This document shows positions 57,695-64,000 of a stretch of DNA of 64,000 nt, one piece after another. Positions within the stretch are counted from its first letter, which is position 1. Every line of letters begins with the position of its first letter. The notes below the pieces were generated by a model. The model worked only from the letters and a program-made list of their open reading frames with translations. It made no database searches and had not been told where the DNA came from. The stretch covers positions 1,612,001 to 1,676,000 of the forward strand of contig NZ_JAHFVK010000001.1 in NCBI RefSeq assembly GCF_018599195.1, in the 5' to 3' direction. A program made the translations under genes and the position numbers. Source of the DNA: Croceibacterium selenioxidans (GTDB lineage: Bacteria > Pseudomonadota > Alphaproteobacteria > Sphingomonadales > Sphingomonadaceae).

Positions 57695-59362
57695 ATGGCC
57701 ACCGATATCGAGATCGCCCGCGCAGCCAAGATGAAGCCGATTACTGAAATCGGCGCCCGCCTGGGCATCCCCGATGAATCGCTTGAGCCCTATGGCCGCT
57801 TCAAGGCCAAGATCGCCATGGACTGGATCAACCAGCAGGCGGACAAGGAAGACGGCAAGCTGATCCTCGTCACCGCCATCAACCCGACTCCGGCGGGCGA
57901 AGGCAAGACCACCACCTCGGTCGGCCTCAACGATGGTCTCAACCGCATCGGCAAGAACTCGATCGTCTGCCTGCGCGAACCGAGCCTCGGCCCGTGCTTC
58001 GGCGTCAAGGGCGGCGCGGCTGGCGGCGGCTATGCCCAGGTCGTGCCGATGGAGGACATCAACCTCCATTTCACCGGCGACTTCCACGCGATCACCAGCG
58101 CGCACAACCTGCTCAGCGCGATGATCGACAACCACATCTACTGGGGTAACGCGCTCGAGATCGACACCCGCCGCATCACCTGGCGCCGCGTGCTCGACAT
58201 GAACGACCGCGCCCTGCGCCAGATCGTTAACTCGTTGGGCGGCGTTTCGAACGGCTACCCGCGTGAGACCGGCTTCGACATCACCGTCGCCTCGGAAATC
58301 ATGGCGATCCTGTGCCTCGCCACCTCGATCGAGGACCTGGAGGAGTCGATCGGCAACATCATCATCGGCTACCGCCGCGACAAGACCGCCGTGCGCGCTC
58401 GCGACATCAACGCCCATGGCGCGATGACCGTGCTGCTCAAGAGCGCGATCCAGCCGAACCTGGTGCAGACGCTGGAGAACAACCCGGCGTTCATCCACGG
58501 CGGCCCGTTCGCCAACATCGCCCACGGCTGCAACTCGGTGACCGCGACCAAGACCGCGCTCAAGCTCGCCGACTATGTCGTGACCGAAGCCGGTTTCGGC
58601 GCTGACCTGGGTGCGGAGAAGTTCTTCGACATCAAGTGCCGCAAGGCGGACCTCAAGCCGTCGGCAGCCGTGATCGTCGCCACCGTGCGCGCGCTCAAGA
58701 TGAACGGCGGCGTCGCCAAGGCCGACCTCGGCAAGGAAGACGTCGAAGCGGTGAAGAAGGGCGTCGTGAACCTGCTGCGCCACATCGAGAACGTGAAGCA
58801 GTTCGGTGTGCCGGCAGTCGTCGCGATCAACAACTTCATCACCGACACCGAGGCCGAAGTGCAGGCGATCAAGGAAGCGGTCGCCGCAGTTGGCAGCGAA
58901 GCCTTCGTCTGCACCCACTGGGCCAACGGCAGCGCCGGCACCGAAGAGCTGGCCAAGCGAGTTGTCGAGATCGCCGAGAGCGGCCAGTCGCAGTTCGCCC
59001 CGCTCTACCCGTCTGACATGCCGCTGTTCGAGAAGATCAACACGATCGCCACGCGCATCTACCGCGCGGACGAAGCGATCGCCGACTCCTCGGTCCGCAA
59101 CCAGCTGCACCAGTGGGAAAAGGACGGCTTCGGTCACCTGCCGATCTGCATGGCCAAGACCCAGTACAGCTTCACCACCGACCCGACCAAGCTCGGCGCG
59201 CCGAGCCACCACACGGTGCCGGTGCGCGAAGTGCGCTTGGCGGCGGGCGCCGGCTTCATCGTCGCCATCTGCGGCGACATCATGACCATGCCCGGCCTGC
59301 CCAAGGTCCCGAGCGCAGAACACATCCGGCTCGAGAACGGCCAGATCGAGGGTCTGTTCTAA
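57695..59362 (+). CDS. fhs: Formate-tetrahydrofolate ligase
   Basis: Makes 10-formyl-tetrahydrofolate from formate, THF and ATP. It is 555 aa, with the ATP-binding TPAGEGKTT at 65-73 and the family block [14 protein letters not shown]. The ATG at 57695 with GAAGAGG upstream is chosen over an open frame from 57587. It is preceded by the inverted repeat and tandem repeats listed above and followed by a terminator. Confidence 0.96.
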   Translation: MATDIEIARAAKMKPITEIGARLGIPDESLEPYGRFKAKIAMDWINQQADKEDGKLILVTAINPTPAGEGKTTTSVGLNDGLNRIGKNSIVCLREPSLGPCFGVKGGAAGGGYAQVVPMEDINLHFTGDFHAITSAHNLLSAMIDNHIYWGNALEIDTRRITWRRVLDMNDRALRQIVNSLGGVSNGYPRETGFDITVASEIMAILCLATSIEDLEESIGNIIIGYRRDKTAVRARDINAHGAMTVLLKSAIQPNLVQTLENNPAFIHGGPFANIAHGCNSVTATKTALKLADYVVTEAGFGADLGAEKFFDIKCRKADLKPSAAVIVATVRALKMNGGVAKADLGKEDVEAVKKGVVNLLRHIENVKQFGVPAVVAINNFITDTEAEVQAIKEAVAAVGSEAFVCTHWANGSAGTEELAKRVVEIAESGQSQFAPLYPSDMPLFEKINTIATRIYRADEAIADSSVRNQLHQWEKDGFGHLPICMAKTQYSFTTDPTKLGAPSHHTVPVREVRLAAGAGFIVAICGDIMTMPGLPKVPSAEHIRLENGQIEGLF

Positions 59363-59390
59363 GAGCCGATTCACTCGGTGTGAAATCGAA

Positions 59391-59418
59391 GGGCCGCTCC
59401 CCAAGGGGCGGCCCTTTT
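59391..59418 (+). terminator. Terminator after fhs
   Basis: GGGCCGC (59391-59397) pairs with GCGGCCC (59408-59414), extended by CC/GG inside, with TTTT following, 28 nt past the stop. Confidence 0.88.
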
Positions 59419-59481
59419 CGTAAATCAATTCCGGAACGCCCCGCCCTGTCGTTCGCTCCCTTCACGGGAAAGGAGCTAACG

Positions 59482-59892
59482 ATGTCGATCGAAAAGATGA
59501 TTGCCGAGCACCCGGAGGTCGGCGGCGAAGACAATCCTTCTCTGGGAATGGCGGTCAGGCACGCGATGCACTGCGCGGCGATCTGCAATTCCTGCGCCGA
59601 TGCCTGCTCGGCCGAGGACATGGACATGCGCCGATGCATCCGCTTGTGCATGGATTGCTCGGACGTCTGTACCGCGACTTACCGCGTGGCCAGCCGCCGG
59701 ACCGACCATAACCGTCAGCTCATCCGCACCATGCTGGCCGCCTGCATCGAAGCTTGCGACATCTGCCGGGCGGAATGCGAGACGCATGACCATGCGCACT
59801 GTCACCGTTGCGCAGCCATGTGCAGTGAATGTTCGGTCGACTGCCGGGAAGCGTTGATCATGCTCAACCAGGAAGTTCACGCGGAGGCCTGA
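59482..59892 (+). CDS. Cys-rich four-helix-bundle copper-binding protein (Csp-like)
   Basis: A 136-aa protein with 17 Cys, mostly in CxxC/CxxxC spacing along predicted helices (HCAAICNSCADAC, CIRLCMDCSDVC, CIEACDICRAEC). This matches the four-helix copper-storage (Csp3/DUF326) family, which binds many Cu(I) ions inside the bundle. It has no signal peptide, so it is cytosolic. AAGGAG is 7 nt before the ATG. Convergent with def. Confidence 0.88.
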   Translation: MSIEKMIAEHPEVGGEDNPSLGMAVRHAMHCAAICNSCADACSAEDMDMRRCIRLCMDCSDVCTATYRVASRRTDHNRQLIRTMLAACIEACDICRAECETHDHAHCHRCAAMCSECSVDCREALIMLNQEVHAEA

Positions 59893-59906
59893 ACCTCCCA
59901 GCGGCG

Positions 59907-60476
59907 TCAGGCCGCCTTGCGCAACTTCTCAAGCTTCTTGAGCGCCATGTTACGCTTGAGCCGGCTCAGGTGGTCGATGAACAGAATGCCCTCGAGATGG
60001 TCCATCTCATGCTGGATGCACGTGGCCATCAGGCCGTCCATTTCTTCCTCGTGCACCTGGCCTTCGAGGTCCTGCCAGCGGACCCGGCACGTCTTCGGGC
60101 GCTCGACATCGGCGTAGATGTCGGGGACCGAAAGGCAGCCTTCCTGGTAGACGTTCAACTCGTCCGCCGGGTCGAGAATCTCCGGGTTGATGAATATCCG
60201 CGGCTCTTTCTTGAGCGGCTGGTGCGTGTGGTGATGCCCGCCATGCGCGGTGCATTCCTCGGGCTCGGCATCCGGGTCTTCGGGCTGGAGGTCGATCACC
60301 AGCACGCGCAGCGGCACGCCGACCTGGATTGCCGCCAGGCCGATGCCGTTGGCGTCATACATCGTCTCGAACATGTCCTCGACGAGCACCTTGAGCTCGT
60401 CGTCGAACTTCTCGACGGGGGTCGACACGGTTTTCAGCCGGGAGTCCGGCACTTCGAGGATTTCGCGGATAGCCAT
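59907..60476 (-). CDS. def: Peptide deformylase with a His-rich loop
   Basis: Removes the N-formyl group from new proteins; Fe(II)/Zn enzyme. From the ATG at 60476 it has 189 aa: motif 1 GIGLAAIQVG (44-53), motif 2 QEGCLS (Cys114) and motif 3 QHEMDH (His156, His160) are all intact. Between the first and second motifs is a roughly 25-aa insert with CTAHGGHHHTH (75-85), which most deformylases lack. It lies downstream of recR and a small membrane gene. Confidence 0.93.
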   Translation of the reverse strand: MAIREILEVPDSRLKTVSTPVEKFDDELKVLVEDMFETMYDANGIGLAAIQVGVPLRVLVIDLQPEDPDAEPEECTAHGGHHHTHQPLKKEPRIFINPEILDPADELNVYQEGCLSVPDIYADVERPKTCRVRWQDLEGQVHEEEMDGLMATCIQHEMDHLEGILFIDHLSRLKRNMALKKLEKLRKAA

Positions 60477-60539
60477 GGCGCGCAAATAAGCATTTTCGCC
60501 CCGAACGACAAGTGAACGCCTGCGCGCAAAGTCACAACC

Positions 60540-60785
60540 TTACGGCCGGTCCGCCGGGCGGTTAAGGAACATACAAGCGGCGGCCAGCAAGCTGACCGGA
60601 ATCGCGATCGGCAGCCACCACCTGAAGAACTGCCAGTAGAGTTGCGCCGTGGGACGGCCCGTCGCGGGGTCGACGTATATCTGCAGCGGATTGCGCTCGG
60701 CTAGGTCAAGGGACATCCACAGCGATGGAAGCGCCGAGGCGACCATGGCGATGAGCCAGCCCCCGACGATCCAGTTGCGTTTCAT
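60540..60785 (-). CDS. Small two-helix membrane protein between recR and def
   Basis: An 81-aa protein with two hydrophobic helices (about 5-25 and 53-72) separated by a hydrophilic segment with [17 protein letters not shown]. Starts ATG overlapping the recR stop by 4 nt. No family identified; the coupling implies cotranslation with recR. Confidence 0.6.
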   Translation of the reverse strand: MKRNWIVGGWLIAMVASALPSLWMSLDLAERNPLQIYVDPATGRPTAQLYWQFFRWWLPIAIPVSLLAAACMFLNRPADRP

Positions 60786-61378
60786 CCCACCGGCCTCCGC
60801 GCCCGCAATGCCTGGGCCAGGGTGCCTTCGTCGAGATAGTCGAGTTCACCGCCGACGGGCAGACCGTGGGCGAGCTGGGTAATACGTACCGGATAGGCCT
60901 CAAGCCGATCAGCTATGTAATGTGCGGTGGTCTGGCCTTCGAGGGTGGCGTTCATGGCGAGCACGACCTCGTCGATCCCGCCCGCGGCCACGCGTTCGAT
61001 CAGTTTTCCGATCGAAAGATCCTCCGGCCGCACGCCGTCGAGCGCGGAGAGCCGGCCGCCCAGGACATGGTAATGGCCCGTGAACAGCCGCGCTCGGTCG
61101 AGCGCCCAGAGGTCCGCGACATCTTCCACCACGCAAAGCTGGCGGGAATCACGGCGCGGGTCCGCGCAGATGCCACACGGGTCCTGCGTGTCGACGTTGC
61201 CGCAGGTGCGGCATTCGACCAGCGAGACCCGCACGTTCTCCAGAGCATCCAATAACTGGACCAGCGCCGTCTCGCGCCGCTTGATCAGCCACAGCACCGC
61301 CCGCCGGGCCGAACGCGGGCCAAGGCCGGGCAGGCGGGCCAATGCGCCCGCGAGCGCCTCGATCTCTTGCGATGCCAT
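60782..61378 (-). CDS. recR: Recombination protein RecR
   Basis: Gap-repair protein working with RecF/RecO. A 198-aa protein with a Cys4 zinc finger (Cys56, Cys59, Cys68, Cys71), an HhH start ([15 protein letters not shown]) and a Toprim domain with VVEDVAD and [15 protein letters not shown]. It is divergent from fmt. Confidence 0.95.
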   Translation of the reverse strand: MASQEIEALAGALARLPGLGPRSARRAVLWLIKRRETALVQLLDALENVRVSLVECRTCGNVDTQDPCGICADPRRDSRQLCVVEDVADLWALDRARLFTGHYHVLGGRLSALDGVRPEDLSIGKLIERVAAGGIDEVVLAMNATLEGQTTAHYIADRLEAYPVRITQLAHGLPVGGELDYLDEGTLAQALRARRPVG

Positions 61379-61422
61379 GGAGCGGGAGATAGGGCCAAGC
61401 CGGGCGAAGAGGAAGGGACCCT

Positions 61423-62328
61423 ATGCGCATAGTCTTCATGGGCACCCCGGCCTTTTCGGTGCCGACGCTTACCGCGCTGCACGAGGCCGGGCACGAGATC
61501 TTGGCCACCTACACCCAGCCGCCCCGCCCCGCGGGACGCGGCAAGCAGCTGCAGCCCTCTCCGGTCCAACAGGCCGCCGACGCCCTCGGCATCGAGGTGC
61601 GCCATCCTCTCACGTTGCGCGACATGGAAGCGCAGGCAGACTTTCTCGCGCTGGAGCCGGAGATCGCCGTGGTTGTCGCCTACGGCCTCATCCTTCCTCA
61701 GCCGATCCTTCAAGGGCCGGTGCGGGGCTGTCTCAATGTGCACGCCTCGCTCCTGCCCAGGTGGCGGGGCGCGGCGCCGATCCAGCGCTCGATCCTTGCC
61801 GGAGATCACGTGACGGGCGTCACCATCATGCAGATGGAGCAAGGGCTGGATACCGGCCCGATGCTCGCGACAGCCCGGGTCCCCGTGGAGGACAAGACCA
61901 GCGGCGAGCTGTTCGAGGAACTGGCCGAGATCGGCGCGAGGCTGATGGTCGATACCCTCGCGCAGCTCGACCAGCTTCGGCCCGAGCCGCAGCCAACCCT
62001 CGGGGCGACGTACGCCGCCAAGATCGACAAATCCGAAACCCGGATCGACTGGCGTAAGTCCGCCGAGTTGCTTGAGCGCGAGGTGCGCGCCTTCGCGCCT
62101 TTTCCCGGCTCATGGCTCGAGCTTGATGGCGAGCGCATCAAGGTGCTTCGTGCGCGGGTCGTCGGAGTGAATGGAGCGCCGGGGACGGTGCTGGATGAAG
62201 AGTTTACGGTCGCTTGCGGCGATGCGGCGATGCGGGCCGTGACGGTCCAGCGTGCCGGCAAGCCCGCGATGAGCGCGACGGACTTCCTGCGTGGCAAGCA
62301 GGTACCGGTGGGAACTGTCCTGAGGTGA
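61423..62328 (+). CDS. fmt: Methionyl-tRNA formyltransferase
   Basis: Formylates initiator Met-tRNA using 10-formyl-THF. It has 301 aa with an N-terminal Rossmann domain ([15 protein letters not shown]), the catalytic triad Asn105/His107/Asp143 around [18 protein letters not shown] and [11 protein letters not shown], and a C-terminal tRNA-binding domain. fmt, def and fhs in one window cover the formylation cycle. Its stop overlaps the truA start. Confidence 0.96.
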   Translation: MRIVFMGTPAFSVPTLTALHEAGHEILATYTQPPRPAGRGKQLQPSPVQQAADALGIEVRHPLTLRDMEAQADFLALEPEIAVVVAYGLILPQPILQGPVRGCLNVHASLLPRWRGAAPIQRSILAGDHVTGVTIMQMEQGLDTGPMLATARVPVEDKTSGELFEELAEIGARLMVDTLAQLDQLRPEPQPTLGATYAAKIDKSETRIDWRKSAELLEREVRAFAPFPGSWLELDGERIKVLRARVVGVNGAPGTVLDEEFTVACGDAAMRAVTVQRAGKPAMSATDFLRGKQVPVGTVLR

Positions 62329-63071
62329 CGCGGTTCGCCCTCACCCTCGAATTCGACGGAGGCCCGTTCATGGGCCTGCAGCGGCAGGACCACGGCCCTT
62401 CCATCCAGGCCGAGGTCGAACGCGCCGTGCGCGAAGTGACCGGGGAAACGGTGACGATGCATAGCGCCGGACGTACCGACAGCGGGGTCCATGCACTCGG
62501 TATGGTGAGCCACGTAGACATCGAGAAGGACATCGCTCCGTTCCGCCTGATGGAGGCGCTCAACGCTCGCCTCCGGCCGCAGCCTATTGCCGTGCTGGCG
62601 TGCGAACCCAAGGCGGGGGACTGGCACGCGCGCTTCTCCTGCCTGGGCCGCAGCTACCTCTATCGCATCCGCAATCGCCGCGCTCCGCTGACGCTCGACC
62701 GTGGGCGGGCGTGGCACGTGACGCGTCCGCTTGACGCCGAGGCCATGCACCGCGCGGCGCAAGTCTTGGTGGGGCGGCATGACTTCACAACCTTCCGCTC
62801 GGTTCATTGCCAGGCGAACGATCCGGTGAAGACTCTCGACCGACTGGACGTGCGGCGCGAGGGCGACCTGATCAGCATCGAGGCCGAAGCGCGCAGCTTC
62901 CTGCATCATCAGGTCCGCTCGATGGTGGGCACTCTAGGACTTGTTGGCCTTGGGCAGTGGAGCGTCGAGCAGGTGGCCGATGCTCTCGCGGCCCGCGACC
63001 GCGCAGCGTTGGGGCTGAACGCGCCGGCTCAGGGATTGTATTTCGTCGCGGCGAAGTATCCTGACATCTGA
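62325..63071 (+). CDS. truA: tRNA pseudouridine(38-40) synthase
   Basis: Isomerises uridine to pseudouridine in the tRNA anticodon arm. Catalytic Asp52 in [12 protein letters not shown]. Starts GTG at 62325, overlapping the fmt stop, giving 248 aa; the open frame to 62214 is fmt read in another frame. Ends close to the end of the convergent PBP gene with a hairpin between them. Confidence 0.95.
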   Translation: MTRFALTLEFDGGPFMGLQRQDHGPSIQAEVERAVREVTGETVTMHSAGRTDSGVHALGMVSHVDIEKDIAPFRLMEALNARLRPQPIAVLACEPKAGDWHARFSCLGRSYLYRIRNRRAPLTLDRGRAWHVTRPLDAEAMHRAAQVLVGRHDFTTFRSVHCQANDPVKTLDRLDVRREGDLISIEAEARSFLHHQVRSMVGTLGLVGLGQWSVEQVADALAARDRAALGLNAPAQGLYFVAAKYPDI

Positions 63072-63100
63072 TCCACCCCGAGCTTGTCTCGGAGAGGATC
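63070..63100. terminator. Hairpin between convergent truA and the PBP gene
   Basis: GATCC/GGATC outer arms and CCGAG/CTCGG inner arms (63078-63082, 63088-63092) with small internal loops form a stem overlapping both stops. Likely bidirectional terminator; sequence resembles common sphingomonad intergenic repeats. Confidence 0.6.
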
Positions 63101-64000
63101 AGGGTGTCGCTGTCGGTGTCGCCTGAGCTACCGGCCGCTCGCGATTGCGCGGGTCGGCGTTAATCCGAACCCCCTGCTCGTCGATGCGCAGGTCGACTGG
63201 CACGCCCTGGATATCGCCGGAGATCACCGCACCGCCGTTCTGAACCCCGATCGTCGCGTTGCCATCGCCAAGCGGGATAGTGCCGAGGTCGGGCAAGTCG
63301 AGCTGCTGCACCGGCCCGCTCGGATCGGGCGTCGGCGTCGGACGCGGGCGTTGCGGGGCCGCGCGCTCACCAAGCGCCTGCTGCATGAAGTCCTTCCAGA
63401 TTTGCGCCGGAAGCCCGCCACCATAGACCCCGTTGAGCGGGGTGTTGTCGTCGTTGCCAATCCACACTCCGACCACCAGGTCCCCGGCATAGCCGACGAA
63501 CAGCGCGTCACGATTGTCCTGGCTGGTCCCGGTCTTGCCGAAGTTGGGGCCGTTGAGCGTTGCTGCCCGCCCGGTGCCCCGGTTGACCGCTTGGCGCAGC
63601 ATGGCCTCCATGTCCGCGTGTTCGCTTTCCGACAGGCTTGAGCGGCCGTCGAACCAGGTCTCCAGCCAGCCCGGTTCCTCGGCCTTGATCGCGGTCGGTT
63701 TCACTGGAAAGTCATTGGCGGCAATTCCGGCATAGGCGGCGGTCAGCTCCATCAGTGTCATGGTAGACGTGCCGAGAGCCAGGCTGGGGTCGCCGCTGGC
63801 TAGCGGAGAGGTGACGCCAAGTTCGCGAGCCGCATCGATCACCGCCTTGTCGCCGACCTCGCCCCACAGGCGAACGGCCGCGACATTGCTCGACTGCGCG
63901 AAAGCATCGGCCAGCGTGATGGTTTCCGAATAGCGCCCGCCGGCATTGCGCGGGCGATAGGACCCCTGCTCGATCGGTTGGTTGGATATCCTGTCGTCCG
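63099..64000 (-). CDS. Penicillin-binding protein 1A-type transpeptidase (C-terminal part)
   Basis: The end of a bifunctional peptidoglycan glycosyltransferase/transpeptidase; the gene continues past the window edge. The transpeptidase motifs are visible: SxN in the AQSSNVAAVRLW block and the KTGTS box in NFGKTGTSQDNRDALFVGYAGDLVVGVW. The C-terminus has a Pro/Thr-rich linker (QRPRPTPTPDPSGP) and a short beta-rich tail. Which PBP1 class (mrcA-like) it is cannot be settled without the N-terminal part. Confidence 0.9.
   Translation of the reverse strand, partial: DDRISNQPIEQGSYRPRNAGGRYSETITLADAFAQSSNVAAVRLWGEVGDKAVIDAARELGVTSPLASGDPSLALGTSTMTLMELTAAYAGIAANDFPVKPTAIKAEEPGWLETWFDGRSSLSESEHADMEAMLRQAVNRGTGRAATLNGPNFGKTGTSQDNRDALFVGYAGDLVVGVWIGNDDNTPLNGVYGGGLPAQIWKDFMQQALGERAAPQRPRPTPTPDPSGPVQQLDLPDLGTIPLGDGNATIGVQNGGAVISGDIQGVPVDLRIDEQGVRINADPRNRERPVAQATPTATP

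Noticed and set aside
57659-59428. 589-codon antisense frame opposite fhs
   Set aside because: Covers all of fhs on the other strand, with repeated DR/VD/AH residues typical of shadow translation; no domain.

Overview
This is GC-rich chromosomal DNA from an alphaproteobacterium, most likely order Sphingomonadales (Erythrobacteraceae or Sphingomonadaceae). The signs are a CcrM-type GANTC methylase, an F1 atp operon (atpHAGDC) without its F0 genes, a three-part transhydrogenase (pntAA/pntAB/pntB) next to a tiny aa3-oxidase subunit IV, and the order pckA / chvI-chvG-hprK-rapZ-EIIA-HPr. The genes are dense, often coupled by 1-8 nt overlaps, and mostly housekeeping. I see no rRNA, tRNA, CRISPR array, prophage or classical insertion sequence.

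Layout. 1-6.4 kb: the end of a membrane-attached trypsin-like protease, then atpHAGDC and a strong terminator. 6.7-14.2 kb: a DMT-family permease, then divergently a six-gene envelope glycolipid cluster (PAP2/inositolphosphorylceramide-synthase-like enzyme, GT2, GT-C-like membrane protein, flippase-like protein, methyltransferase, GT4). 14.3-20 kb: orphan cpaF, a second DMT permease, an entericidin-like lipoprotein, an NAD(P)-binding protein, dgt and an Asp/Glu-type racemase. 20-24 kb: coxIV-pntAA-VOC-DUF559-pntAB-pntB, in which a DUF559 nuclease-like ORF flanked by inverted repeats splits the transhydrogenase genes. 24-31 kb: an NtrC-like regulator, a diguanylate cyclase, folP, ccrM, rnhB and a sugar dehydrogenase. 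31-42 kb: GNAT, DUF1285, NUDIX, CCA transferase, parC, ferredoxin plus twin cysteine desulfurases, a hydrolase and a TonB-like protein. 42-48 kb: a DUF885 protein, a stand-alone DHp-like protein, aquaporin and a PAS-GGDEF-EAL-PilZ protein. 48-55.4 kb: pckA, ChvI/ChvG, HprK, RapZ, EIIA, HPr and an rRNA-type methyltransferase. 55.4-64 kb: rmuC, fhs, a Cys-rich copper-binding protein, def, recR, fmt, truA and the end of a PBP1-type penicillin-binding protein.

How the parts may fit. The pckA-chvGI-hprK-EIIA-HPr block joins envelope/acid sensing to carbon status. Cell-cycle signals recur: a GANTC methylase whose upstream region has five GANTC sites and an exact DnaA box, three GANTC sites in 27 bp before the atp operon, and an exact TTAA-N7-TTAA CtrA-type site before the glycolipid cluster. 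The most novel candidate is the DUF559 cassette: an ORF bounded by inverted copies of a dispersed palindromic repeat, with an ORF-less pair and a single arm of the same family elsewhere in the window. This resembles REP/RAYT architecture but with a nuclease-like protein. Motif and family calls rest on reading the sequence; no searches were run.
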